Below are positions 1 to 8,898 of a DNA stretch of 64,000 nucleotides, in pieces. The first letter of the stretch is position 1. Each line of letters begins with the position of its first letter. The stretch spans positions 1 to 64,000 of the forward strand of contig NZ_SDLT01000003.1 of NCBI RefSeq assembly GCF_004522235.1, in the 5' to 3' direction. Source of the DNA: Amycolatopsis nivea. GTDB taxonomy: Bacteria; Actinomycetota; Actinomycetes; Mycobacteriales; Pseudonocardiaceae. A program made the position numbers and the translations under genes. Under the pieces are notes generated by a model that worked only from the letters and a program-made list of their open reading frames with translations, did not search any database and was not told the origin of the DNA.

Positions 1-23
1 ACCCGCCCGAACACAACCCATTA

Positions 24-130
24 GGGCTCCTTGAGGGAATCCAGGTCCGGGAAGGGGCCCCTCACGGACCGCGGAAGGGTCGTGAGGGGAACCCTCACGG
101 AATCAGAGTCAATGAGGGTGGCCCTCACGG
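24..130. repeat. Dispersed repeat family C, copy 1
   Basis: This stretch is close to identical, with a few substitutions, to 46716-46824. Its second half forms an imperfect hairpin with arms CGTGAGGGGAACCCTCA and TGAGGGTGGCCCTCACG, and its first half carries a GGTCCG/CGGACC inverted pair. The related hairpin at 52648-52702 is a third, partial copy. Function is unknown; it looks like a REP-type intergenic palindrome. Open frames read through it on both strands but have no other support. Confidence 0.8.
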
Positions 131-456
131 ACGCGTCGGGGCATGCGCTCGGCAGATGGGTGAGGTTCTGGTGTTGCTGAATGGGATTGTGCGACCTTCG
201 TAGGTGGTGTTGCTGGCCGTCTAGTGCTGGGAGGGGGTTGTGGGGGAACGGGCATTCTTCTGATTTCTGGACATTCCGCTGTGGACAGTGCGGATGAAAC
301 GGACTTTGGTCGCAGTTGTCCCTTTGGTCGCGATGAGGGGAGCAGATAACGGTTCCGCACCGGGGAGCCGGACGCTTCCCTGGCGGGCCGGGCAGTCCTA
401 ATCTCGTTCCGGCGGCAGGCGGGGGTCGAGGGGCCGCGCAACACGAGGGAGTTGCT
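131..456. other. Non-coding stretch upstream of the protease gene
   Basis: I see no supportable gene here. The only clear signal is the ribosome binding site GAGGGA at 445-450, six bases before the GTG start at 457. The region is presumably the promoter and leader of the secreted protease, but no confident -35/-10 pair was found. Confidence 0.4.
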
Positions 457-2436
457 GTGCGTAGAAGCGTCACCATGTTTCTTTCGCTTGCGGTGGTGGG
501 CGGTTTAGCCGCTTCGCCTGCCGTGGCGTCGGCTCAGGGGCGGGCGGACATTCCGCAATCGCACCCGGTTTGGGCCAATCCGCAGTCCAAGGTGGCCGAC
601 ACGGCCGGGTCGTCCACTATGGACTTTCGGGTTTACTTGAACCTCAAGGACCAGGGCGCGGCCGAGGCCGCCGCGCAGTCGGTGTCCGATCCGAACAGTC
701 GCAACTACCGGCACTACCTGTCGCCGGACCAGGTGCGGGACCGGTTCGCGGCTACCGACCAGACCGTGTCCGCCGTGAAGAACTGGCTGTCCGCAAGCGG
801 ATTCGGCATCGGCGAGGTGCCGTCCAACCGGGCGTACGTCGAGGCGACCGGTACCGCCGATCAGGTGCAGCGCGCGTTCGCCGTCACCCTGGGCAAGTAC
901 CAGGTCAAGGGGCAGACGTTGCGGGCGGCGGACAAGGACCTGTCCGTCCCGGCTTCGCTGGCGAACGACGTGCTCGGCGTCGTCGGCGTCGACCAGGCGA
1001 CGAACCTCTTCAAGCCGGACCACACCGACGGTGCGGACCCGACCGCGAAGAAGCAGTCCCGGGCGCAGGCCAGCCCGTCGACCGCGCCGCCAAGCAACGG
1101 GTTCCGCAATTCGGGTCCGTGCAGCGCCTACTACGGCGAGAAGACCGACACGACTGACCCGGCGTACAACGGCAAGCAGCTTCCGTACGCGCCGTGCGGC
1201 TACACGCCCGCGCAGTTGCGTTCGGCGTACGGGCTGGACCAGGTCGCGAAGTTCGGTGCGGACGGCCGCGGCACCACGATCGCCATCGTGGACGCCTTCG
1301 CGTCGCCGACGATCTACGCCGACGCCTCGGAGTACGCCAAGCGCAACGACCCGGCGCACCCGCTTACCCAGCAGCAGTTCAAGCAGCACATCTTCCCGCC
1401 GAACCCGGTGCTCGAGCCGCCGGACCAGTGCGACGCTTCCGGCTGGTACGGCGAGGAAACCCTGGACGTCGAGGCCGCGCACGGGCTCGCGCCGGGCGCG
1501 AACATCCTGTACGTCGGCGGGCAGGACTGCGAGGACCTCTCGCTCGACACCGCGCTGAACTACGTCGTCGCGGGCCACAAGGCCGACATCATCTCCAACT
1601 CCTACGGCGACACCGGCGAGGACATCCCGGCCGCCGAGGTCAAGGTGTTCAACCACATCTCGCTGCAGGCGGTGCTCGAGGGCATCGGCGTGTACTTCTC
1701 CTCCGGCGACAACGGCGACGAGGTCGCGCGCCTCGGCACGCCGTCGCCGGACTTCTCCGCCTCGGCTCCGTGGGTGACCGCGGTCGGCGGCACGTCGCTG
1801 GCGGTCGGCAAGGACGGCAAGCGGATCTTCGAAACCGGCTGGGAGACCGGCAAGTCGACGCTGACCGACGGCACGTACACCCCGGCGTTCCCGGGCGCGT
1901 TCAACGGCGGCGCGGGCGGCGGCACCAGCCGGCTGTTCGGCCAGCCCTTCTACCAGAAGGGAATCGTGCCGGACGCGCTGTCCACGAAGAACCAGACCGG
2001 CGGCGCGAAGGGCCGGGTCGTCCCGGACATCTCCGCGATCGCCGACCCCAACACCGGCTTCCTGGTCGGCCAGACGCAGACCTTCCCGGACGGCGTCTAC
2101 TACGACCAGTACCGGATCGGCGGCACGAGCCTCGCGTCGCCGGTGTTCGCGGGCGTGATGGCGGTGGCCGACAGCCTCGACCACTACCACCACGGGTTCA
2201 TCAACCCGGTGCTGTACCAGCTGACGTCGCGCACGTCGGCGATCCACGACGTGCAGCACGTCGACGGCGCGGTGCAGCGCGTGGACTTCGCCAACGGGGT
2301 CGACGCCACGGAGGGTCTGAAGACCTCCGCCCGGGTGCTCGACTACCCGAACCTGACGATCCACACGACCAAGGGCTACGACGACGTGACGGGCCTCGGC
2401 TCGCCCAACGGAGTGGCGTTCCTGTTGCTGGTGTGA
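457..2436 (+). CDS. Secreted S53 family (sedolisin/kumamolisin-like) serine-carboxyl protease
   Basis: An extracellular acid-type endopeptidase made as a proenzyme of 659 aa. The GTG start is set by GAGGGA six bases upstream. A signal peptide (about 1-27, ending AVASA) is followed by a pro-kumamolisin activation domain (about 45-185) and the catalytic domain (about 245-655). The sedolisin triad is visible: E333 and D337 in GEETLDVEAAH, the oxyanion Asp in SSGDNG, and nucleophile S558 in GGTSLASP. The C-terminal DDVTGLGSPNG matches the Ca2+-binding end of the family. It is monocistronic, with a strong terminator directly after it. No catalytic residue is missing, so it should be active after pro-domain removal. 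A role in scavenging protein is inferred. Confidence 0.95.
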   Translation: MRRSVTMFLSLAVVGGLAASPAVASAQGRADIPQSHPVWANPQSKVADTAGSSTMDFRVYLNLKDQGAAEAAAQSVSDPNSRNYRHYLSPDQVRDRFAATDQTVSAVKNWLSASGFGIGEVPSNRAYVEATGTADQVQRAFAVTLGKYQVKGQTLRAADKDLSVPASLANDVLGVVGVDQATNLFKPDHTDGADPTAKKQSRAQASPSTAPPSNGFRNSGPCSAYYGEKTDTTDPAYNGKQLPYAPCGYTPAQLRSAYGLDQVAKFGADGRGTTIAIVDAFASPTIYADASEYAKRNDPAHPLTQQQFKQHIFPPNPVLEPPDQCDASGWYGEETLDVEAAHGLAPGANILYVGGQDCEDLSLDTALNYVVAGHKADIISNSYGDTGEDIPAAEVKVFNHISLQAVLEGIGVYFSSGDNGDEVARLGTPSPDFSASAPWVTAVGGTSLAVGKDGKRIFETGWETGKSTLTDGTYTPAFPGAFNGGAGGGTSRLFGQPFYQKGIVPDALSTKNQTGGAKGRVVPDISAIADPNTGFLVGQTQTFPDGVYYDQYRIGGTSLASPVFAGVMAVADSLDHYHHGFINPVLYQLTSRTSAIHDVQHVDGAVQRVDFANGVDATEGLKTSARVLDYPNLTIHTTKGYDDVTGLGSPNGVAFLLLV

Positions 2437-2446
2437 CCGAGGGGTG

Positions 2447-2486
2447 AAGGAAGGGCCTGCCGGGATTCCCTGGCAGGCCCTTCCTT
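2447..2486. terminator. Bidirectional rho-independent terminator
   Basis: A perfect 15-bp inverted repeat (2447-2461 and 2472-2486) with a 10-nt loop lies between the convergent protease and MFS genes. The arms begin AAGGAAGGG and end CCCTTCCTT, so either strand gives a stem followed by a modest T run. Confidence 0.85.
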
Positions 2487-2490
2487 GCGT

Positions 2491-3711
2491 TCACGGCACG
2501 CGGACCGGCGGATGCCGCAGCGCGCGGACCGCGGGCGAGCGCAGCGGGGACAGCGCGGCGACGGCGATGACGATCCCGCCGACCAGCACCACCTGCGGCG
2601 CGCCGAACGCCGCGCCGAGCGGTCCGGCCAGCAGTTCGCCGAGCGGGATGCCCGCGTAGGAACCGAAATCGTCGAAGGCGGCCATCCGCGACAGCAGATG
2701 CCCGGGGATGTTCTCCTGCATCGTCGTGTCCCAGGCGACGCCCATGACGCCCGCGCAGAACCCGGCGACGAAGGTCGACCCCGCCAGCACCGCGAACCCC
2801 GCGTGCAGGCCGAGCGCGAGCAGCGGCAGCACGGTCAGGGCGGCACTCGCGAGCCCCAGCGGCAGCAGCCGGCGCGGCGCGAGCCGGTACATCACCAGGC
2901 CCGACAGCAGTGCGCCCACCGCGCGCACGCTCAGCACCACGCCCCAGCCGGCCGCGCCGATCGTGTCCTGCGCGATTCCCGGCCCGAGCACCAGCCAGCC
3001 GCCGGTGAACACGATGTTGTAGACGGTGAAGGCACTGACCACCCGCCACAGCCACGGGATCCGCCAGAACTGCCGCCAGCCGGTTCGCACGCTGTGCAAG
3101 ACGCTGTCCGGCTCGGAGTGCTCCGCCGGGGGCAGCGTGATCGCCTGGTAGAGCAAGGCGGCGAGCACGAACGACACCCCGTCGGCGGCGATCGCCCAGC
3201 CGCCGCCGACCGTGCCGACCAGGACCCCCGCGACGGCCGGACCGGCCACCTTGGTGAGGTTCCGCCCGGTGGCCAGCAGCGAGTTCGCCTGCCGCAGCGA
3301 TTCCGCCGGGACGATCTGCGGCACGATCCCGCGCAGCACCGGCGTGGTGAACGCGGTGCAGACCCCGCCGAGGAACTCGGTGACGGCGAGCGCGGCCAGC
3401 GAGTAATTGCCGGTGAGCAGGATGGCCGCGGCGACCAGCTGCGCCGCGCCCGCGCCGAGGTTCGACAGCCGCAGCACCCGGTTGCGCGGGAACCGGTCGC
3501 CGACCGCGCCGCCGACGAGCAGGAACGCCAGCCGCGGCACGATCCCGGCGGCGAGCACGACGCCGAGGTCGGTCGGGCTGCGGCTGCTGCCCAGCACCGC
3601 GAACGCCAGCGCGACCGGGGTCATGGCGCTGCCCAGCAGCGAGACCAGTCGTCCGGTGTAGAAAACAGCGAATGCGCGATGGCGCAGCGGAGTGCGCGGT
3701 CTTTCCCCCAC
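2491..3711 (-). CDS. MFS transporter, EntS/MFS_3-like drug or siderophore exporter
   Basis: A 12-helix major facilitator of 406 aa from the chosen GTG. The first helix begins at RHRAFAVFYTGRLVSLLGSAM, and the inner loop has the MFS motif-A-like GGAVGDRFPRNRVLR. The AFxxFWxGRLVS-type N-terminus is typical of the MFS_3 exporters related to enterobactin exporter EntS. An ATG at 3786 would add 25 residues of non-membrane sequence and would leave only 26 bp to the divergent NCS1 gene, so the GTG at 3711 is preferred. The substrate cannot be told from sequence. It ends at the shared terminator with the protease gene. Confidence 0.85.
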   Translation of the reverse strand: MGERPRTPLRHRAFAVFYTGRLVSLLGSAMTPVALAFAVLGSSRSPTDLGVVLAAGIVPRLAFLLVGGAVGDRFPRNRVLRLSNLGAGAAQLVAAAILLTGNYSLAALAVTEFLGGVCTAFTTPVLRGIVPQIVPAESLRQANSLLATGRNLTKVAGPAVAGVLVGTVGGGWAIAADGVSFVLAALLYQAITLPPAEHSEPDSVLHSVRTGWRQFWRIPWLWRVVSAFTVYNIVFTGGWLVLGPGIAQDTIGAAGWGVVLSVRAVGALLSGLVMYRLAPRRLLPLGLASAALTVLPLLALGLHAGFAVLAGSTFVAGFCAGVMGVAWDTTMQENIPGHLLSRMAAFDDFGSYAGIPLGELLAGPLGAAFGAPQVVLVGGIVIAVAALSPLRSPAVRALRHPPVRVP

Positions 3712-3812
3712 CCCGCGATCTTGGCGAGAACGGGTCGGGAACGCCACAGAGTATTGGCGAGGCTGGGTACTCCGGTTCAGACTCACGGGTCAGCCGGGAG
3801 AAAGGGCACGAA

Positions 3813-5186
3813 ATGAGCGGGATCGACGCCGAGGTCTTCGGGGGCCGAATGCCGTCTGGAGCAGGGGATTTCGCGATCGAAACGCACGGAATCACCCCGA
3901 TCCCGCACGCGAACCGGTTCGGGCGGCCGTGGCGGCTCGCGGGCGTGTGGTTCGCCCCGAACCTCACCATGACCGCCGTCTTCACCGGCACCCTCGGCGC
4001 GACGCTCGGGCTCGGTTTCACCACCGGGTTCGTCATCGCGCTGATCGGCACCGTGCTCGGTTCGCTGCCGGTCGCGTGGCTGTCCACCTGGGGGCCGCGC
4101 ACCGGAACCGGTCAGCTGCCGCTCGCGCGGCTCCCCTTCGGCCGCGGCGTCGTGCTGCCCGGTCTGGTGCAATGGCTCGGCTCGATCGCGTGGGACGCGC
4201 TGGTCGGGCTGTTCGGCGGCGAGGCGCTGGCGCAGCTGACCGGGCTGCCGTTCTGGGCGGCGGTGCTGGTGGTGCTGGTGTTGCAGTGCACGCTCGGCGT
4301 GTTCGGCTACGCGGTGATCCACCGGGTCCAGGCCGTGATGAGTGTGGTGCTGGTTGTCGCATTTGTCGCGCTCGCGGTAAAGGTGGTGCTTGATCATCCG
4401 ATCACGTTCGCCGATTCCGCGACGGGCGGCGATTTCGCCGGAGCCGTCGTGCTGTTTTCCACCATTACGCTCAGCCTCGCTATTTCGTGGGCTCCTTATG
4501 CGTCGGATTTCAGCCGTTACTTGCCCGCCACGACCCGGTCGAGCGGCGTCTTTTGGTACACGCTGCTGGGGCTGACCGCGTCGTACGCGATCGGCGAGGG
4601 CATCGGTCTCGCCCTCGGCACGGCATTGGGCGACCAGACCGCCGCCGGCGTGTCGACGCTGCTCGGCGGCGGCGTGCTGGGTGCGGTGGCGCTGCTGGTG
4701 ATCGCGCTGGCGGCGGTGTCGTCCAACGCGATGAACGACTACAGCGGCTCGCTCGCGTTGCAGACTGTCGGCGTGCGGGTGCGTCGTCCGGTGTCGGCGG
4801 TGGTCGTGACGGTGCTGGCGTTCGCGTTGATCCTCTGGATGCACAGCGGCGATCTGGCGGCGAAATTCCAGAACGTGCTGCTGGTGGTGAGTTACTGGAT
4901 CCCGCCGTTCCTCGGTGTCGTCGTGCCGGACTGGCTGCGGCGCACGCGTCGCGGCCGGGAGGTCGACGTGCTGGCTGAGCTGCGCCGACCGGTCCGGGGC
5001 TGGGCCGCGCTGGTGGCGTTCGTGGTGGGCTTCGCGGCGGCGGTGCCGTTCATGAACACGACTGTCTACACCGGACCGGTCGCCGCGGCGCTGCACGGGG
5101 CGGATCTGGCCTACTACGCCGGGTTCGTGGTTTCGCTCGTGGCGTATCTGGCGCTCCGCGGCCGCCGACCGGTTGACCTCCAGTAA
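3813..5186 (+). CDS. NCS1 family purine/cytosine permease (CodB-like)
   Basis: A cytoplasmic-membrane permease of 457 aa with about 12 helices, in the nucleobase:cation symporter-1 family. It has the soluble NCS1 N-terminus (ETHGITPIPHANRFGRPW), then FAPNLTMTAVFTG in the first helix and SWAPYASDFSRYLP in the middle, both family-typical. The start at ATG 3813 has a GGGAGAAAGGG ribosome site; an upstream in-frame extension has no family homology. It probably imports cytosine or another nucleobase or allantoin-like base; no catabolic gene lies next to it, so the substrate is open. Divergent from the MFS gene; the SDR gene follows after 43 bp. Confidence 0.9.
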   Translation: MSGIDAEVFGGRMPSGAGDFAIETHGITPIPHANRFGRPWRLAGVWFAPNLTMTAVFTGTLGATLGLGFTTGFVIALIGTVLGSLPVAWLSTWGPRTGTGQLPLARLPFGRGVVLPGLVQWLGSIAWDALVGLFGGEALAQLTGLPFWAAVLVVLVLQCTLGVFGYAVIHRVQAVMSVVLVVAFVALAVKVVLDHPITFADSATGGDFAGAVVLFSTITLSLAISWAPYASDFSRYLPATTRSSGVFWYTLLGLTASYAIGEGIGLALGTALGDQTAAGVSTLLGGGVLGAVALLVIALAAVSSNAMNDYSGSLALQTVGVRVRRPVSAVVVTVLAFALILWMHSGDLAAKFQNVLLVVSYWIPPFLGVVVPDWLRRTRRGREVDVLAELRRPVRGWAALVAFVVGFAAAVPFMNTTVYTGPVAAALHGADLAYYAGFVVSLVAYLALRGRRPVDLQ

Positions 5187-5203
5187 GGTAGAGGTCGCAC
5201 GCT
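5173..5203 (+). promoter_or_regulatory. Candidate MerR-family (SoxR-like) operator-promoter
   Basis: TTGACC at 5173-5178 is followed, after a MerR-typical 19-bp spacer, by the weak -10 CACGCT (5198-5203). The spacer region contains the dyad ACCTC(N10)GAGGT at 5176-5195. A long spacer with a dyad inside it is the hallmark of promoters distorted by MerR/SoxR-type activators. The dyad is short and the -10 is poor, so this is only a candidate. No merR gene lies in the window. Confidence 0.35.
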
Positions 5204-5229
5204 GGCAGGTGCCTACTTCTGGAGGGACC

Positions 5230-5904
5230 ATGCCAGTAGCTGTTGTCACCGGCGCTTCCGCCGGTCTGGGCCGGGCGCTCGCCTCGGCTCTCGTCCGTCG
5301 CGATTGGACAGTGCTGGGCACCGGACGCGACCCGGGGACGCTGCGTGCGGCCGCCGCGGACCTCGGGTTCACCCCGGTGCCCGGCGACGTCACCGATCCC
5401 GCGCACCGCGCCCAGCTCGCCGAAGCCGCCGGACCCCGGCTCGACCTGCTCGTCAACAACGCCAGCACGCTCGGCGCCAGCCCGCTGCCGCCGCTGGCCG
5501 AGTATCCGCCGGACGAGCTGGAAACTGTCTTCCGCACCAACGTTTTCGCGCCGCTCGCGCTCGCCCGGCTGCTGTTGCCCGCGCTCGCCGCGGCAAAGGG
5601 AGTGCTGGTGAACATCAGCTCCGACGCCGCCGTGGAGGCGTACGAGGGCTGGGGCGGCTACGGTTCGGCGAAAGCCGCGTTGGACCACGTGAGCGCGGTG
5701 CTGGGCGTGGAAAACCCGGACATCGCGGTGTATGCCGTCGATCCCGGGGATCTGCGCACCGCCATGCACCAGGCCGCTTTCCCCGGCGAGGACATCTCGG
5801 ACCGGCCGTTGCCGGAGACCGCGGTACCGGCTTTCCTGCGACTGCTGGAGGAACGTCCGGCGAGCGGCCGCTTCCGGGCAGCGGATCTGCAGGTGCAGTC
5901 ATGA
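5230..5904 (+). CDS. Short-chain dehydrogenase/reductase (SDR)
   Basis: A classical SDR of 224 aa that should use NAD(P)H to oxidise or reduce a hydroxyl/carbonyl group. Seen: the nucleotide-binding TGASAGLGRAL near residue 8, the NNAS motif near residue 77, a catalytic Ser in the NISSDAA strand and the YGSAK active-site pair. The ATG at 5230 has GGAGGGA five bases upstream; the longer frame (from 5173) overlaps the promoter. Its stop overlaps the start of the QueA-like gene (ATGA), so the two are translationally coupled. Substrate unknown. Confidence 0.88.
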   Translation: MPVAVVTGASAGLGRALASALVRRDWTVLGTGRDPGTLRAAAADLGFTPVPGDVTDPAHRAQLAEAAGPRLDLLVNNASTLGASPLPPLAEYPPDELETVFRTNVFAPLALARLLLPALAAAKGVLVNISSDAAVEAYEGWGGYGSAKAALDHVSAVLGVENPDIAVYAVDPGDLRTAMHQAAFPGEDISDRPLPETAVPAFLRLLEERPASGRFRAADLQVQS

Positions 5905-6926
5905 CCGCACCGCGCACCAGGTTCGACCTGGCCGAGGACCGCAGCGCGTCCGCGCCGCCCGAAGCGCGCGGCCTCGCCCGGGACGAAGTGCGGCTGCTCG
6001 CAGCCGGTCCGGAAGGCGTGCAGCATGCCGTTTTCCGTGAACTGGCAGCGTTCTTGAATCCCGGCGATCTGCTGTTGGTCAACACTTCCGGCACGCTGGC
6101 CGCCGCAGTCGACGCTGTCCGGGACGACCACGTCATCACCATCCATTTCTCCACCGAGCTGGATGACGGCACCTGGGTGGTCGAGCTTCGCGCTCCCGGC
6201 GGCCCGCTCCTCGACGGACGCGCGGGGGAGCGGCTCAGGCTGCCCGCCGGCGCCGTCGTCACCTTGCGCGAGCCGCACGTCGCCGGGGCGCAGCGGTTGT
6301 GGCGCGCGAAGATCGAATTAGAAGGCGAGGTCCCGCGGTATCTCGCGAAGGTCGGGCGGCCGATCCGCTACGGCTATGTCCCGCGCGCGTGGCCGTTGCC
6401 GAATTACCAGACGGTGTTCGCGCTCGATCCGGGTTCGGCGGAGATGCCGAGCGCGGCGCGGCCGTTCACTGCGGAATTGGTCACACAACTCGTCTCGCGC
6501 GGTGTGCTGTTCGCACCGATCTTGTTGCACACCGGCGTCTCGTCGCCGGAAGCCGGGGAACCGCCGTACGGTGAGCGATTTCGCGTTCCGGCCACGACTG
6601 CGGCGTTGGTCAATTGGGTGCGTGACCAGGGTGGACGCGTTATCGCAGTAGGGACAACGGCGGTGCGCGCGATCGAATCCGCCGCGAATCCCGGGGGACT
6701 CGTCACCGCGGCGGCGGGCTGGACCGAACTGGTTCTCGGCCCGGACCGGCCGGCGCGTGCCGTCGACGGTTTGCTCACCGGCCTGCACACGCCGGAGGCT
6801 TCCCACCTGCTGCTTCTCGAAGCGGTGGTGGGTCCGGAGCTGGTGCAGCGGGCTTACGACTCGGCGGTGCGTCGGGAGTATCTGTGGCACGAGTTCGGCG
6901 ATGTCTCGCTCCTGACAAGCAGGTGA
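5901..6926 (+). CDS. QueA-like S-adenosylmethionine:tRNA ribosyltransferase-isomerase homologue (divergent)
   Basis: Protein of 341 aa in the QueA fold family. True QueA transfers and isomerises the ribosyl group of SAM onto preQ1-tRNA to make epoxyqueuosine. Family signals: an N-terminal FDLAEDRSA region, LVNTSGTL, RPIRYGYVPRAWPLPNYQTVFA, GSAEMPSA and AVGTTAVRAIES near the C-terminus. Departures: canonical PTAGLHFT reads PSAARPFT here, and the LHVGLGTFxPV segment is replaced by LHTGVSSPEAGEPPYG. No tgt, queF or queG is nearby, and it sits in a two-gene operon with an SDR. A non-queuosine role is possible; the family assignment is firm, the reaction is not. Confidence 0.75.
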   Translation: MTAPRTRFDLAEDRSASAPPEARGLARDEVRLLAAGPEGVQHAVFRELAAFLNPGDLLLVNTSGTLAAAVDAVRDDHVITIHFSTELDDGTWVVELRAPGGPLLDGRAGERLRLPAGAVVTLREPHVAGAQRLWRAKIELEGEVPRYLAKVGRPIRYGYVPRAWPLPNYQTVFALDPGSAEMPSAARPFTAELVTQLVSRGVLFAPILLHTGVSSPEAGEPPYGERFRVPATTAALVNWVRDQGGRVIAVGTTAVRAIESAANPGGLVTAAAGWTELVLGPDRPARAVDGLLTGLHTPEASHLLLLEAVVGPELVQRAYDSAVRREYLWHEFGDVSLLTSR

Positions 6927-6945
6927 GGCCCAGGCCTGTCAAGTA

Positions 6946-6967
6946 ATCCCGCACAATTTCCCGGGAT
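6946..6967. repeat. Inverted repeat in the leader of the ABC operon
   Basis: ATCCCG (6946-6951) is repeated inverted as CGGGAT (6962-6967) with a 10-nt AT-richer centre, followed by the palindrome TGCATATGCA at 6973-6982. Either could be an operator controlling the ABC transporter genes that start at 7041. Short arms make this weak. Confidence 0.25.
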
Positions 6968-7040
6968 GCGGATGCATATGCAGTCTCGCGGGTGAACGTG
7001 TCATTCTCGCCCCGTTCCGCTGACCGCGAAAGGGCCATTT

Positions 7041-8096
7041 GTGCGTACATTTCCGCGAACCCGATTGCTCGCTTCCGCACTCGCCGCTGTGACGGTGCTC
7101 GGGGCGCTCGCCGGGTGCACCCGCGCGGACCGCACCGAGGCCGCGACCAACCAGGGCGCCGCCGGGGAGGTGCGCGTCGGCTTCTTCCCGAACGTGACGC
7201 ACATGCCCGCGCTGATCGGGGTCAAGAAGAACTTCTTCGCGCAGAACCTCGGCGGCACCAAGCTCACGACACAGACGTTCAACGCCGGTCCGTCCGAAGT
7301 GAACGCGTTGCTCGGCGGTTCGCTCGACGTCGCGTTCATCGGCTCCGGGCCGGCGATCAACGCCTTCACCAAGTCCAAGGGCGCGATCCAGCTGGTGTCC
7401 GGCGCGGTCACCGGCGGCGCGCAGCTGGTGGTCAAGCCCGGGATCACCTCGGTCGACCAGCTCAAGGGCAAGACGATCGCGACGCCGCAGCTGGCCAACA
7501 CCCAGGACGTCGCGCTCAAGAAGTTCCTCGCCGAGAAGCACCTGACCGGTCAGGTCAACGTGACCAACCTGGACAACCCGAAGACGCTCGACGCGTTCCG
7601 CAAGGGCGAGGTCGACGGCGGCTGGCTGCCCGAACCGTGGTCGTCGCGGCTGATCGCCGACGCGGGCGCGAAGGTGCTGGTCGACGAGAAGTCGCTGTGG
7701 CCGCAAGGCCGGTTCCCGACGACAGTCGCGATCGTGCGCAGCGAATTCCTCAAGCAGCACCCGGACACCGTGCGCGCGCTGCTGAAGGGCGAGCTGCAGG
7801 CGATCGACTGGGCGAAGAAGAACCCGGCTGAGGCGAAGACCGTGGTCAACGGGGCGCTCAAGGAGCTGTCCGGCAGCTCGCTCAGCCCGGCCGTGCTCGA
7901 CCGCGCGTTCGCGAACATCGAACTGACCACCGATCCGGTGCCCGCGCAGTTCCCGCAGCTGGCGAAGGACTCGGTGACCGCGGGCGTGGTCGGCCAGGTG
8001 GTGGACCTCAAGGGGTTCGCCGACTTCGGCCCGCTCAACGAGGTCCTCAAGGCGCAGCAGCTGCCCGCCGTCAACGCGCCCGAACTGGCCAAGTGA
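7041..8096 (+). CDS. ABC transporter substrate-binding lipoprotein, SsuA/TauA/nitrate type
   Basis: Membrane-anchored periplasmic-binding-type protein of 351 aa. The signal peptide ends in the lipobox LAGC with C26 as the lipidated residue. GEVRVGFFPNVTHMPALIGVKKNFF starts the NMT1/SsuA-like fold, and GGSLDVAFIGSGPAIN is the family's usual ligand-loop strand. The start is GTG with GAAAGG upstream. It is the first gene of a three-gene importer (binding protein, ATPase, permease). Aliphatic sulfonate, taurine or a related small organic ion is the likely ligand; no desulfonation enzyme is adjacent, so this stays open. Confidence 0.9.
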   Translation: MRTFPRTRLLASALAAVTVLGALAGCTRADRTEAATNQGAAGEVRVGFFPNVTHMPALIGVKKNFFAQNLGGTKLTTQTFNAGPSEVNALLGGSLDVAFIGSGPAINAFTKSKGAIQLVSGAVTGGAQLVVKPGITSVDQLKGKTIATPQLANTQDVALKKFLAEKHLTGQVNVTNLDNPKTLDAFRKGEVDGGWLPEPWSSRLIADAGAKVLVDEKSLWPQGRFPTTVAIVRSEFLKQHPDTVRALLKGELQAIDWAKKNPAEAKTVVNGALKELSGSSLSPAVLDRAFANIELTTDPVPAQFPQLAKDSVTAGVVGQVVDLKGFADFGPLNEVLKAQQLPAVNAPELAK

Positions 8097-8121
8097 CGTC
8101 CCGACCGGAAGGCGATCCGCG

Positions 8122-8898
8122 ATGACCACCACCCTGGCCCGGCCAGTGACCGCCGCCGTCCACCTCGACCGCGTGGGCAAGGTGTTCGGCTCCGCCGGCA
8201 ACGCCGTGACCGCACTCGACGGGGTCGACCTCACCGTCGAACCGGGCGAGTTCGTCTGCCTGCTCGGCGCGTCCGGCTGCGGCAAGAGCACGCTGCTGAA
8301 CCTCGTCGCGGGCCTCGACCAGCCGTCCGCCGGCGAGATCACTCTCACCACCTCACGGCCTGCGGTGATGTTCCAGGAAGCCGCGCTGATGCCGTGGCTG
8401 ACCGCGTCCCGGAACGTGGAACTGCCGCTGCGGCTGGCTGGCTTCGGCCGTTCCGAGCGGCGCGAAAAGGCCGCTGAGCTGCTGGACCTGGTGCGGCTGA
8501 GCGACGCGGCACGCAAGCGTCCGCACGAGCTGTCGGGCGGGATGCGGCAGCGGGTAGCGCTGGCCCGTGCACTGGCCGCGACCCACCGCGTCGGCGGTGA
8601 CGACGGCAACGCGCTGCTGCTCATGGACGAACCGTTCGCGGCGCTCGACGCGATCACCCGCGACGTGCTGCAGAGCGAGTTGCTGCGGGTGTGGCGCAGC
8701 ACCGGTACGTCGGTGCTGTTCGTGACGCACGACGTGCGCGAAGCCGTCCGGCTCGGACAGCGCGTGGTGCTGCTGTCGTCGCGTCCGGGCCGCGTGGTCC
8801 GCGAGTGGGACGACGTGCCGTCCGCCGACGCCGAACTGCTGGCCGAGGAGATCACGGCCGATCTGCGAAAGGTGATCAGCACCCATGCCGCAGCCTGA
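8122..8898 (+). CDS. ABC transporter ATP-binding protein, SsuB/TauB type
   Basis: The energy-coupling ATPase of the importer, 258 aa. Walker A GASGCGKST at residues 49-57, Q-loop VMFQEAALMPW, signature LSGGMRQRVALARAL near 137, Walker B LLMDEPFAALD near 166 and the H-loop VTHDVREA near 201 are all intact. The LMPW sequence after the Q-loop is characteristic of the nitrate/sulfonate/taurine branch. It overlaps the permease gene by 14 bp, so the two are co-translated. Confidence 0.93.
   Translation: MTTTLARPVTAAVHLDRVGKVFGSAGNAVTALDGVDLTVEPGEFVCLLGASGCGKSTLLNLVAGLDQPSAGEITLTTSRPAVMFQEAALMPWLTASRNVELPLRLAGFGRSERREKAAELLDLVRLSDAARKRPHELSGGMRQRVALARALAATHRVGGDDGNALLLMDEPFAALDAITRDVLQSELLRVWRSTGTSVLFVTHDVREAVRLGQRVVLLSSRPGRVVREWDDVPSADAELLAEEITADLRKVISTHAAA

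Noticed and set aside
505..2364. Long open frame antisense to the sedolisin gene
   Set aside because: High-GC third-position bias leaves antisense frames open; the product is Arg-rich with no domain, and the plus-strand gene has full catalytic motifs.
6946..7040. SAM or other sulfur-related riboswitch before the ABC operon
   Set aside because: Only a 6-bp inverted repeat and a 10-bp palindrome are seen; no conserved riboswitch core could be recognised.
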